Shown here: positions 1 to 6,826 of the stretch, piece after piece
Numbering within the stretch: the first letter of the stretch is position 1
Layout of the letters: every line of letters starts with the position of its first letter
NCBI GenBank assembly: GCA_964650975.1
Contig: CAZYWA010000351.1
Location: forward strand, 1-8,408
Source: CAZYWA01 sp964650975 [NCBI: uncultured bacterium]
GTDB lineage: Bacteria > JADJOY01
Direction: 5' to 3'
Length of the DNA stretch: 8,408 nt
Translations under genes and position numbers: made by a program
The notes under the pieces: generated by a model
Seen by the model: only the letters and a program-made list of their open reading frames with translations
Told to the model about the DNA's origin: nothing
Database searches by the model: none

Positions 1-676
1 GGTGCGAGATCGCCGCCGGGTAGTCGCGCCACGGCATCAACACCAGCTCGGCGTAGCCCCAGTTCGCGATCGGCGACTGCGGGCTCACGTCGAGTGCGGC
101 GTCGAAGAGCGCGGCAGCGCGCTCGAGCTCGGGGGCGTCGGCCCGACCGGCGCCCGCCAGACCGTAGGCCTCGGCGAGCGACTCGAGCGCCGCACCACCC
201 GCGAAGCGCCGGTCCGCCGCGAGCACGGGCGCCAGCAGCGCGCGCACTTCGGCCAGCACCGCGTCGCCTCGCGCGCCTGCCCGCAACGCGTCGAGAAGCG
301 TGCGCGCCAGCGTGAACCTGGCCAGCGGATCGTCGGGCGCGATCTCGAGGGCCGCTCGCGACCCGCGCTCGGCGCGCGTGAGCTCGACCGAGCGCTCCGC
401 CGGCTCCGTCGCCGCGAGCGCCACGTTGCGGCTCGCGTTGGCCGCATCGAGAAGGTCGGGGGCTGACGGCGTGGTGGCCGAGGCCACCCGCGCCGCCGCC
501 GCATCACGGCGCGCGATCCAGGTGGCGCGATCCGCCGAATCGCCCACCATCCGCGATCCGGCACTCTCCCCGACGGGCACCGGCGAGACCGCCGGGGCCG
601 GCTCGCGTGGGCAGCCGCCGCACGCCATCGCGGCCGCGACGCTCGCGACGGCGAGACGCGCGGCCCAGCGTCTCAA
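1..676 (-). CDS. Putative TPR-like lipoprotein, partial (runs off left edge)
   Basis: No family recognised. The frame is open from 676 to the window edge and shows 225 residues; the C-terminus lies outside. The only reasonable start is TTG at 676, which overlaps the TGA of the upstream racemase gene as TTGA, so translation is probably coupled; no good Shine-Dalgarno is visible. The next in-frame start, ATG at 628, would remove the signal sequence. Residues 1-18 form a short Arg-rich then Ala/Val-rich signal, followed by Ala-Met-Ala-Cys19, a weak lipobox (Ala at -3 rather than Leu), so a lipid-anchored outer or inner membrane protein is inferred. After a Pro-rich linker (about 23-40) the chain is Ala/Leu/Glu-rich and helical, with TPR-like stretches around 105-132 (ALEIAPDDPLARFTLARTLL) and 184-220 (AALFDAALDVSPQSPIANWG). 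TPR lipoproteins commonly scaffold envelope complexes; the partner is unknown. Confident that it is coding, unsure of function. Confidence 0.72.
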   Translation of the reverse strand, partial: MRRWAARLAVASVAAAMACGGCPREPAPAVSPVPVGESAGSRMVGDSADRATWIARRDAAAARVASATTPSAPDLLDAANASRNVALAATEPAERSVELTRAERGSRAALEIAPDDPLARFTLARTLLDALRAGARGDAVLAEVRALLAPVLAADRRFAGGAALESLAEAYGLAGAGRADAPELERAAALFDAALDVSPQSPIANWGYAELVLMPWRDYPAAISH

Positions 677-1881
677 GAGAAAAGACCCGCCGTTTCGAGC
701 GCCGCGATCTCGCTCTCGCCGTAGCCGATCTCGCCCAGCACCTCGCGGGTGTGCTCGCCCCACTTGGGAGGAAGGCGGCTCACCGCGGGCGGCGTCGCCG
801 AGAGCTTGATCGGGCAGCCGACCTGACGCACCGGTCCGGCGTCCGGATGATCGAGCGTCCACACCATGTCGCGCGCCACTGCCTGGGGATGCTCGAACGC
901 CTCTCGAATGTCGAGCACGGGCTCGACACAGCAGTCGACGTCCTTCAGGAACTCCACCCATTCGTCGCGAGTCTTGGAGCGGAAGAGATCGGACACTTGG
1001 GCCAGCACCCAGTCTCGCCGGTCGCCGTCGGCGAACGCCTCGGGGATCAGGTCGGCGCGGTCGACGGCGTTGCAGAACGCCATCCAGAACTGCGGCTCGA
1101 GGGCGCCCAGCGAGATCGCCTTGCCGTCGCCGGTCTCGTACACCCGATAGCAAACGGCGTGGCCGTTCAGCGCCTCCCCCTCCCGCGTCGGGATGTGACC
1201 GTCGGCGAGGAAGGAACCCGCGTGCATCGCGAGGAGCGAGAGCGACCCGTCGAGCATCGACACGTCGACCAGTTGCCCCTCGCCGGTCCGTGCGCGGTGG
1301 ATCACCGCCGCGAGGATCCCCGCGACCGCCATCAACCCGCCGCCGGCAATGTCCGCGACCTGCACTCCGTACATCGCGGGCGGGCTCGACGACCAGCCCG
1401 AGGTTCCGGTGATGCCGGCGAGGCTCAAGTAGTTGAGGTCGTGCCCGGCACGATCCCGATACGGTCCATCCTGCCCGTAGCCGGTGAGCGCGCAGTAGAT
1501 GAGCTTCGGATTCGCCGCCTTCAGCACGTCGTAGCCCACGCCGAGTCGGTCCATCACGCCGGGGCGGAACTGCTCGATCAGCACGTCGTAGTGCTGCACC
1601 AGCCTGAGGAGCACCTCGCGGGCACCGGCCTTCTTGAGGTTGAGCATCATCGAACGCTTGCCGCGGTTGAGCGACATGAACCGCGCGCTCTCGCTCCCCA
1701 GGAAGGGCGGCGAGATCCTCGTGTAATCGCCCTTGATCGGGTCCTCGACCTTGAGCACCTCCGCGCCCAGGTCGGCGAGCAGCAGCGTCGCGAAGGGACC
1801 GGGCAAGAGCCGGCTCAGGTCGAGGATGCGAACGCCTGCGAGCGCGCCGGGCTTGGCAGGTCGAGCGGTCGGGTTGGGCAT
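673..1881 (-). CDS. CaiB/BaiF (family III) acyl-CoA protein, probable alpha-methylacyl-CoA racemase
   Basis: A 402-residue protein of the family III CoA-transferase fold. The N-terminus has the family's LAGVRILDLSRLLPGPFATLLLADLGAEVLKVE-type block (residues about 14-46), then LNRGKRSMMLNLK (71-83) and YGQDGPYRDRAGHDLNYLSLAGI (135-157). GHDLNYL is a hallmark of alpha-methylacyl-CoA racemases. The racemase of Mycobacterium tuberculosis (MCR) uses His126, Asp156 and Glu241; here His147, Asp177 (VADIAGGG) and Glu262 (LEPQF) have exactly the same spacing (+30, +115). The likely reaction is interconversion of (2R)- and (2S)-2-methylacyl-CoA, needed before beta-oxidation of methyl-branched or sterol side chains. 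True CoA transferases of this fold use one Asp and cannot be fully excluded. Start at 1881 is chosen because GGAGAG lies just upstream; an upstream ATG at 1929 sits in a hairpin loop and is unlikely. Cytoplasmic. SCP2 lies upstream on the same strand and a lipoprotein gene overlaps its stop. Confidence 0.9.
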   Translation of the reverse strand: MPNPTARPAKPGALAGVRILDLSRLLPGPFATLLLADLGAEVLKVEDPIKGDYTRISPPFLGSESARFMSLNRGKRSMMLNLKKAGAREVLLRLVQHYDVLIEQFRPGVMDRLGVGYDVLKAANPKLIYCALTGYGQDGPYRDRAGHDLNYLSLAGITGTSGWSSSPPAMYGVQVADIAGGGLMAVAGILAAVIHRARTGEGQLVDVSMLDGSLSLLAMHAGSFLADGHIPTREGEALNGHAVCYRVYETGDGKAISLGALEPQFWMAFCNAVDRADLIPEAFADGDRRDWVLAQVSDLFRSKTRDEWVEFLKDVDCCVEPVLDIREAFEHPQAVARDMVWTLDHPDAGPVRQVGCPIKLSATPPAVSRLPPKWGEHTREVLGEIGYGESEIAALETAGLFS

Positions 1882-1911
1882 GGTCTCTCCGAGGGTTGAC
1901 GCTGGGAGCAA

Positions 1912-1943
1912 CGAGGGGCGGGACGTCACCGTCCCGCCCCTCG
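1912..1943 (-). terminator. GC-rich hairpin between SCP2 and racemase genes
   Basis: A perfect 14-base-pair stem (left arm CGAGGGGCGGGACG, 1912-1925; right arm 1930-1943) closes a 4-base loop. It lies 27 bases past the SCP2 stop and 31 bases before the racemase start, on the transcribed minus strand. The stem is strong, but only TT follows it rather than a U-tract, so it is a weak match to an intrinsic terminator. It could instead attenuate read-through, block exonucleases to stabilise the SCP2 message, or mark an RNA-processing point. No clear promoter is visible for the racemase gene between hairpin and start, so some read-through is inferred. Confidence 0.55.
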
Positions 1944-1969
1944 GGCGTTCTCACGGCAAGACGGACGAC

Positions 1970-2302
1970 TCAGCCCTTGAGCACCTGGCCGAGCTTCATC
2001 GCCTTGCTCATGTCGCCCTTGATGCGGAGCTTGCCCGACATGAACGCGACCTGCGGATTGAGCTTGCCGGTGTCGATGTCGAGGAAGTCCTGCGACGACA
2101 CGGTGATCGTGCACTCGGCGTTCCCCGCGTCTCCCGCCTTCACCGCCGGCGGATCGCTCTTGAGGTCGACGGTCCACTTGCCGCCACCGTCGCCGGTGAC
2201 GTCGAAAACGTAGATCGCGTTGACGGTCTTCGCCTTCGCCGGGTCCTTGGCGATCCGGCCCCCGATGTCGGTCTCGAAAATGTCCTTGCAGGTCTTCGAC
2301 AT
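1970..2302 (-). CDS. SCP2 sterol-binding domain protein (stand-alone)
   Basis: A 110-residue protein that is almost entirely one SCP2 (sterol carrier protein 2) domain, the usual size for stand-alone bacterial members. It begins MSKTCKDIFETDIGGRIAKD, has a beta-rich middle with IYVFDVTGDGGGKWTVDL (30-47) and CTITVSSQDFLDI (64-76), and ends with the typical block of GKLNPQVAFMSGKLRIKGD (79-97) and a Met/Leu/Lys-rich helix. The fold holds fatty acids, acyl-CoAs or sterols in a hydrophobic tunnel; no catalysis is expected. There is no signal peptide, so it is cytosolic. The start at 2302 follows a GGAGGAGAA Shine-Dalgarno. It has its own promoter (2407-2435) although it lies downstream of an acyl-CoA synthetase gene in the same orientation, and it precedes a probable alpha-methylacyl-CoA racemase. 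A role as a carrier for the substrates of those enzymes is an inference from context. Confidence 0.92.
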   Translation of the reverse strand: MSKTCKDIFETDIGGRIAKDPAKAKTVNAIYVFDVTGDGGGKWTVDLKSDPPAVKAGDAGNAECTITVSSQDFLDIDTGKLNPQVAFMSGKLRIKGDMSKAMKLGQVLKG

Positions 2303-2391
2303 GGCCCGTTCTCCTCCTCGCGGATGAACTCGGTCGGCCGAGCGGGATTGCTCGCGCCCCCCGTTGTGTTCGCCCCACCCCCTGGGTGATT

Positions 2392-2403
2392 GATTGGTCA
2401 ATC
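2392..2403. promoter_or_regulatory. Candidate operator over the SCP2 transcription start
   Basis: GATTG-GT-CAATC is an inverted repeat with 5-base arms, standing out in a GC-rich intergenic region. It begins just 3 bases past the -10 box of the SCP2 promoter and so covers the expected start site near 2400, a normal place for a repressor operator. Lipid-degradation genes are often controlled by TetR-family acyl-CoA-responsive repressors, but no regulator gene is visible nearby and the arms are short, so the identity of any binding protein is unknown. Confidence 0.35.
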
Positions 2404-2406
2404 GGT

Positions 2407-2435
2407 TTCGTAGCCCGAACCAGGGCACCTGTCAA
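2407..2435 (-). promoter_or_regulatory. Sigma-70-type promoter for the SCP2 gene
   Basis: Read on the minus strand, a perfect TTGACA (2435-2430) is followed after 17 bases by TACGAA (2412-2407). The -10 is a partial match (TA--A). The predicted start is near 2400, leaving about 100 untranslated bases before the SCP2 ATG at 2302. The perfect -35 and exact spacing make this a credible promoter that lets SCP2 be expressed apart from the upstream synthetase gene. Confidence 0.55.
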
Positions 2436-2445
2436 GATGGGGTCT

Positions 2446-4239
2446 TCAGTCCCCAGCCGACCGGTACATGTCGTCCAGCAGGCTCTGGTACTTCGCGGTG
2501 ACGACCTTGCGCTTCACCTTGAGCGTCGGGGTGAGGTCGCCCGACTCGGGCGTGAAGTCCTGCGCCACGATCTTGAAGTACTTGACCTGCTCGAAGCTCG
2601 CCAGCTTCCGATTGACCGCGTCCACCGCCGACTGCACCCGCGCCAGCACCTTGGGATCGCTGGCGAGTCCCTGCGGAGACGTGTCGGCAACGCCGTTCGC
2701 CTTGGCCCACACCGGCGCCTGCTCGGGATCGAGCGTGATGAGCGCCGTGATGTATTTGCGTTTGTCCCCGTACGCCATCGCCTGGCTCACCAGCAAGTCG
2801 TTCTTGAGCAGGTTCTCGATGTTCTGCGGAGCGATGTTCTTTCCCGCGGAGGTGACGATCAGGTCCTTCTTGCGGTCCGTGATCTTGAGAAACCCGTCGC
2901 CGTCGATCTCGCCGATGTCGCCGGTCGCGAACCAGCCGTCGGCCAGGAACGCCTCCTTGGTGTCGCCCTCACGCTTGAAGTAGCCCAGGGCGATGTTCGC
3001 CCCTCGCCCGAGGATCTCGCCGTCGGCCGCGATCTTGAGCTCCACACCGGGCAGCGCCGGACCAACGGTCCCGAACTTGTAATGCTCGGGGCGGTTCGCG
3101 GTCAGCACCGGGCAGGTCTCGGTGAGCCCGTAGCCTTCCAGGATGAGCACGCCGACCGCGTGGAAGAACTCGGCGATCTCGCGCCCGAGCGGCGCGCCGC
3201 CCGAGATGCAGTACTTGAGGCGCCCGCCGAGCCTGGCGTGGATCTTCGAGAACACCAGCTTGGTGGCGATCTTGTACTGGAGGTCGAGGAGCGGCGGGAT
3301 GGGCTGCCGCGCCACCTTGAGGCGGCTCACCTGGGTGCCCACGCCGAGCGCCCAGCCGAAGAGCTTCTTCTTGAACGGCGGGCTCTGCTCGACTCCCGCC
3401 AGCACCTTGGCGTGGAGCTTCTCGTAGATCCGCGGCACCGAGAACAGGATGGTCGGCTTCACCTCGGCCAAGTTGTCGGCGATGAGCTCGATCTTCTCGG
3501 CGAACGCGGTGGTGGTTCCGACGCGAAGCTGCGTGTACTCCTCGAGCCGCGCGAACGAGTGCGCGAGCGGAAGGAACAGCAGGTCGACGTCCTCTTCCGT
3601 TCCCAGCCCGATCGCCGCCGCGGCCTCCGTCGCCGCCAGATGATTTCCGTGCGTCTGGACCACGCCCTTGGGGTTCCCCGTGGTGCCCGAGGTGTAGACG
3701 ATGGTGGCGACCTGGCTCGGCTGGATGGCGTCGAGGCGCGCCCTGAGGTCCGCTTGATCGCGCTTCTTCCCGCGCGCCACGACCTGTTCGAGGCTCAGGA
3801 TCGAATCGGAGAGCTTGCAGCCCGACGGATCGATCACCATCAGCAGCCGGATCGCCGGTAGCTCACCCTTGATCTTGAGGGCCTTCTGGAGCTGTGCCTT
3901 GTCCTCGACGATCAGGTACTTCGACTCCGAATCCTGCACGACGTACTGGATCTGCTCCGGCAGCAGCGACGGATAGACCGGGATCGTGACCCCGCCGGCG
4001 CTCAGGATCGCCAGATCGCAGCGAGTCCATTCGCCGCGACTCTGGGAGAGCAGCGACACCGCCTCCCCCGGCTGGTGGCCCAGGTCGATGAGCCCCAGGG
4101 CCAGTGCTTTGACCTCGTCGCCCACCTGCTTCCAGGACGTGTCGAGCCATTGCCCGTACTTCTTGATGCGCTGCATCGGCCGGTCGGGATGCTTGGCGAC
4201 ACGGGCCCAAAAAAGCTCGGGGATGCTGCGCTCTGCCAT
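2446..4239 (-). CDS. Long-chain acyl-CoA synthetase (AMP-forming)
   Basis: A 597-residue member of the ANL adenylating superfamily, close in length and layout to long-chain fatty-acid CoA ligases of the FAA1/FadD15 type. It activates a fatty acid with ATP to an acyl-AMP and then transfers it to CoA. Visible motifs in order: P-loop YTSGTTGNPKG (182-192), LFLPLAHSFARLEEY (221-235), SVPRIYEKL (267-275), SGGAPLG (346-352), EGYGLTET (368-375, the A5 motif), DGWFATGDIG (434-443), DRKKDLIVTSAGKNIAP (455-471) and, near the C-terminus, LTPTLKVKRK (569-578), which carries the expected catalytic lysine. No signal peptide; cytosolic or membrane-associated. The start at 4239 is preceded by GGGAGGG at a suitable distance and by a TTGACA promoter. 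It opens the minus-strand lipid cluster and is divergent from the exported TPR protein gene. Substrate chain length cannot be read from the sequence. Confidence 0.95.
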   Translation of the reverse strand: MAERSIPELFWARVAKHPDRPMQRIKKYGQWLDTSWKQVGDEVKALALGLIDLGHQPGEAVSLLSQSRGEWTRCDLAILSAGGVTIPVYPSLLPEQIQYVVQDSESKYLIVEDKAQLQKALKIKGELPAIRLLMVIDPSGCKLSDSILSLEQVVARGKKRDQADLRARLDAIQPSQVATIVYTSGTTGNPKGVVQTHGNHLAATEAAAAIGLGTEEDVDLLFLPLAHSFARLEEYTQLRVGTTTAFAEKIELIADNLAEVKPTILFSVPRIYEKLHAKVLAGVEQSPPFKKKLFGWALGVGTQVSRLKVARQPIPPLLDLQYKIATKLVFSKIHARLGGRLKYCISGGAPLGREIAEFFHAVGVLILEGYGLTETCPVLTANRPEHYKFGTVGPALPGVELKIAADGEILGRGANIALGYFKREGDTKEAFLADGWFATGDIGEIDGDGFLKITDRKKDLIVTSAGKNIAPQNIENLLKNDLLVSQAMAYGDKRKYITALITLDPEQAPVWAKANGVADTSPQGLASDPKVLARVQSAVDAVNRKLASFEQVKYFKIVAQDFTPESGDLTPTLKVKRKVVTAKYQSLLDDMYRSAGD

Positions 4240-4276
4240 GACGGAATCCCTCCCTGCGAGATCGCTGCGACCGGGG

Positions 4277-4306
4277 AGTGTGCGGACTCGGCGGAGAGCG
4301 TGTCAA
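4277..4306 (-). promoter_or_regulatory. Sigma-70-type promoter for the acyl-CoA synthetase gene
   Basis: On the minus strand a perfect TTGACA (4306-4301) is followed after 18 bases by CACACT (4282-4277), a partial -10 (A, A, T match). The start site would be near 4270, about 30 bases before the ATG at 4239. The SCP2 palindrome (GATTG-GT-CAATC) is not repeated here, so the two genes need not share an operator. Confidence 0.5.
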
Positions 4307-4321
4307 GAAAAGGGCGTGGTT

Positions 4322-4351
4322 TTGCCCGCGCGGAAAACGCTCTGGTACCCT
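4322..4351 (+). promoter_or_regulatory. Candidate promoter for the exported TPR protein and coaE
   Basis: TTGCCC (4322-4327), an 18-base spacer and TACCCT (4346-4351) keep the most conserved bases of the sigma-70 boxes (TTG and TA---T). It stands back to back with the synthetase promoter in the 118-base divergent region. The predicted start falls at about 4358, right on an in-frame ATG. Transcription would then be either leaderless from 4358 or have a leader of about 54 bases to the ATG at 4412. Confidence 0.4.
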
Positions 4352-4411
4352 CACGCCATGCCGCGGCTCGATCCGATCTCGGAGACGCACGGGCCGCGTC
4401 TCGGATGGAGA

Positions 4412-6199
4412 ATGCGGGCTCGCGCCGCGCTGCTGGTAGCGCTCGCGGTGCCCGGCTGGGCACTGGCGCAGCAGCCGGCTCCAGCGCCGGGGCCGGCCTC
4501 GGCGTCGGGCAAACCTCTGCCGGTGCGGCGCGTGGCGGTGCTTCCGTTCTGGAACGAGCCTGGCACCGACCTCGGAAGTCTGGGCGGCGTGATCGCGAAG
4601 TCACTGGTCGATCCGACCAGCAAGCTAGGCCAGAACGCCCGCATTCAGGCCGTTTCCGAGGCCGAGATCGACGCGGCGATGGAGCGCGATCTGACCGCCG
4701 CCGAGCGTGACGCGTTCGCCGCGTCGGCGAAGCACGGTGACCCGGGCGCCGCGATCCCGCTGCTCAGCAGCGTCGCGCGAGCGGCACAGGTCGATCTGCT
4801 GGTGGTGGGCACGGTGCACAGGCTCGCCACGTCACTCGGGCAGCCCGAGAGCGTCGAGGTCGAGTCGTGGCTGTTCGTGCGACCGCCGGCGGGGCCGCTC
4901 GAGGACCCGGTGAGGCATCTGTTCAAGGCCGGTCTCGCCTCTGGGCCGAGTGCCTTGGCACGGGAGGTCGGACAGGACGCGTGGTGGTCCTCCTCCGACG
5001 AGATCCAGTGGTTCACCAACCTGGCGACTCTCCACCCGACGGAGGTCCAGAAAAAGCTCCTCGAGCTCGGCGCGCAGACCACGAAGGACCGCATGAAGCT
5101 GATCGAGTCGATCTTCCCCGAGCAGTTCCTGCACGCCAAGACGTGCAAGATCTCGCCGGAGCAGATGCGCAACGCGGCGCTCGCCACCGAGCAACTGGTC
5201 GAGCGGATCGAGCCCGACAAACCGCGGCCGCACAACTATCGCGGCATCCTCTATTACTGCGGCCAGAACACTCCGATGGCGCTACGCCACTTCGAGAAGG
5301 CCGCGGCTATCGACCCCACCTTTCCCGACCCCTGGTACAACGCGGGATCGATCTACTGGGAGTCCTACCAAGCGAGCCACTCACCGGACGACCTCGAGAA
5401 GGCGTTTCAGGCCTTCTCCAAGGCCGTCGACGACGAGGCGGGCTTCGCCGAGGCGCGGGCCAAGCGCGGGCTCGCGTGGCTCGCCAAGGGTGACTCGAAC
5501 AAGGCCGACGCCGACCTGGTCGCCGCCTACCACGAGGACGGGCGCAACCCGGACGTGTTGATGGGGCGCTGCCAGCTGGCGATCGCGGCGCATCAGCCCT
5601 CGCAGGCGTCCGGATTCTGCGGCGACGCGGTGCTCGTCGATCCGACGCTCGCCGACGCGCACTTGATCCTGGCCGAGCTGGCGCGCGACGAAAAGCTGCT
5701 CGAGAACGCGATCGGGCACTATCGCCAGGCGATCCAGGCGCGGGCCGATTTCGCCCAGCCGCGGATCGAGCTGATCGAGCTGTTGTTCGGCGCCAAGCGC
5801 TATCGAGAAGCGCGGGACGAGGCCAACGCCATGGCCCTCGCCATCCCCAACCATTCCGTCTCGCACTACTGGCTCGGCAAGATCTGCGAGGAGTGGGAGC
5901 GCAACTACCTGTGCGCGGAGCAGCAGTACGCCAAGGCTTCGGAGCTCGATCGAGGCTGGGCCACGCTGCGCGACGACATCGCCCGGGTCCGCGGAAAGCG
6001 CGGACCCGGCGCCCTTCCCGCCCCGCCGCTCGAATCCAACCCGAGCCCCGCCACCGCACCCGCCGCCAGCGCCGGTGCTGGTGCTGCGCCCACTCCGCCG
6101 CCCCAGGCCGCGGCGCCTCGCTCCCCGAGCGCTACTCCTCCCGCGCACCAGAGCTACGAGGAGTTCCTCAAGCAGTACCAGGCGACTCAGGGCAAGTGA
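4412..6199 (+). CDS. Exported TPR-repeat protein with TolB-N/CsgG-like N-terminal domain
   Basis: With the start at 4412 the product is 595 residues. Residues 1-19 are a textbook Sec signal peptide (MRAR, hydrophobic core, ALA then Gln20), so it is probably periplasmic. A Pro/Ala linker leads into RRVAVLPFWNEPGTDLG (39-55) ... DLLVVGTV (128-135), the pattern of TolB-N/CsgG-like alpha/beta domains found before TPR arrays. TPR-like helical pairs follow from about 275 to 520 (for instance ALRHFEKAAAIDPTFPDPWY, AFQAFSKAVDDEAGFAEARA, AIGHYRQAIQARADFAQPRI). A Pro/Ala/Ser-rich tail (533-578) ends in a small charged tip. Six cysteines (245, 283, 387, 403, 492, 501) could form disulfides. An in-frame ATG at 4358 would add 18 residues; it has no Shine-Dalgarno, while 4412 has a weak GGA at 6 bases and a cleaner signal peptide. 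The stop overlaps the coaE start by GTGA. A scaffold role is inferred; no enzymatic motif is seen. Confidence 0.82.
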   Translation: MRARAALLVALAVPGWALAQQPAPAPGPASASGKPLPVRRVAVLPFWNEPGTDLGSLGGVIAKSLVDPTSKLGQNARIQAVSEAEIDAAMERDLTAAERDAFAASAKHGDPGAAIPLLSSVARAAQVDLLVVGTVHRLATSLGQPESVEVESWLFVRPPAGPLEDPVRHLFKAGLASGPSALAREVGQDAWWSSSDEIQWFTNLATLHPTEVQKKLLELGAQTTKDRMKLIESIFPEQFLHAKTCKISPEQMRNAALATEQLVERIEPDKPRPHNYRGILYYCGQNTPMALRHFEKAAAIDPTFPDPWYNAGSIYWESYQASHSPDDLEKAFQAFSKAVDDEAGFAEARAKRGLAWLAKGDSNKADADLVAAYHEDGRNPDVLMGRCQLAIAAHQPSQASGFCGDAVLVDPTLADAHLILAELARDEKLLENAIGHYRQAIQARADFAQPRIELIELLFGAKRYREARDEANAMALAIPNHSVSHYWLGKICEEWERNYLCAEQQYAKASELDRGWATLRDDIARVRGKRGPGALPAPPLESNPSPATAPAASAGAGAAPTPPPQAAAPRSPSATPPAHQSYEEFLKQYQATQGK

Positions 6200-6786
6200 A
6201 GCGGATCGGTCTCACCGGGGGGATCGGCTGCGGCAAGTCCACGGTGCTCCGGATGTTCCGGGATCTCGGCCTCGAGGTCGTGGACACCGATCAGCTCGCT
6301 CGCGACGTAGTGGCACCCGGCACGGCAGGGCTACGGCGGGTGATACGGGCCTTCGGCCGCGACGTGCTGCGGGCCGACGGCTCGCTCGATCGCGACGCGC
6401 TCGGGAAGCGCGTGTTCACGGATCTCGCAGCTCGCGAGCGCCTCGAACGAATCACCCATCCGGCGATCGGACGCGCGATGGCGTGGCGGTTCGCCATGCT
6501 GTGGATTCGGCGCGTGCCGGCGGTCATCGTGGAAGTCCCGCTGCTCTTCGAAAAGAAGATGGAGAGCCGCTTCGACGAGACGGTCGCGGTGGTCGCGGAC
6601 GCCGCCGCGATGTTCCGCCGGCTGCGCGAGCGAAACGGCTGGACCGACGACGTCATCCGCGCGCGGATCGAGAGCCAGCTGCCGGTCGCCGAGAAGGCGA
6701 GCCGGGCCACGCACGTCATCGACAACTCGGGGGATCTCGAGTCGACCCGCCGGCGCGTCGCGGAGCTGGCCAGCCGCTGGCGCTGA
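6196..6786 (+). CDS. coaE: Dephospho-CoA kinase
   Basis: A 196-residue CoaE, near the usual length of about 200. It phosphorylates the 3'-hydroxyl of dephospho-CoA's ribose with ATP, the last step of coenzyme A synthesis, in the cytoplasm. Diagnostic motifs: P-loop GLTGGIGCGKST (5-16), VVDTDQLAR (28-36), HPAIGR (88-93), VEVPLLFE (112-119), the lid segment RLRERNGWTDDVIRARIESQ (142-161) and ATHVIDNSG (171-179). Translation starts at GTG 6196, which overlaps the TGA of the TPR gene as GTGA; there is no strong Shine-Dalgarno, so translational coupling is likely. Pairing with an exported TPR protein has no obvious functional logic. It supplies CoA in general, including to the acyl-CoA enzymes encoded on the other strand, but nothing shows a specific link. 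A hairpin terminator follows 40 bases after the stop. Confidence 0.97.
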   Translation: MKRIGLTGGIGCGKSTVLRMFRDLGLEVVDTDQLARDVVAPGTAGLRRVIRAFGRDVLRADGSLDRDALGKRVFTDLAARERLERITHPAIGRAMAWRFAMLWIRRVPAVIVEVPLLFEKKMESRFDETVAVVADAAAMFRRLRERNGWTDDVIRARIESQLPVAEKASRATHVIDNSGDLESTRRRVAELASRWR

Positions 6787-6826
6787 CCGGCGATTCACCC
6801 CAGGCGCGCGCTTCGCCCGAAAACGA

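Noticed and set aside
85-564. Minus-strand open frame of 159 codons within the lipoprotein region
   Set aside because: It is Arg/Ser/Pro-rich and out of frame with the better-composed frame starting at TTG 676, which has a signal peptide and helical repeats.
2-1899. Long plus-strand open frames opposite the lipoprotein and racemase genes
   Set aside because: They are Arg/His/Pro-rich antisense translations typical of GC-rich DNA, with no domain motifs, while the minus strand shows clear protein families.
1882-1929. N-terminal extension of the racemase to ATG 1929
   Set aside because: That ATG lies in the hairpin loop, the 16 added residues do not resemble the family, and ATG 1881 has GGAGAG at the right distance.
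2438-2455. Small hairpin (TGGGG/CCCCA) at the end of the acyl-CoA synthetase gene as a terminator
   Set aside because: Only 5 base pairs, overlaps the stop codon and lacks a T-tract; too weak to call.
2386-3861. A 491-codon plus-strand open frame opposite the acyl-CoA synthetase
   Set aside because: Its composition (Arg, Leu, Glu, His, Asp rich, no recognisable motif) is that of an antisense shadow; the minus-strand synthetase has every expected motif.
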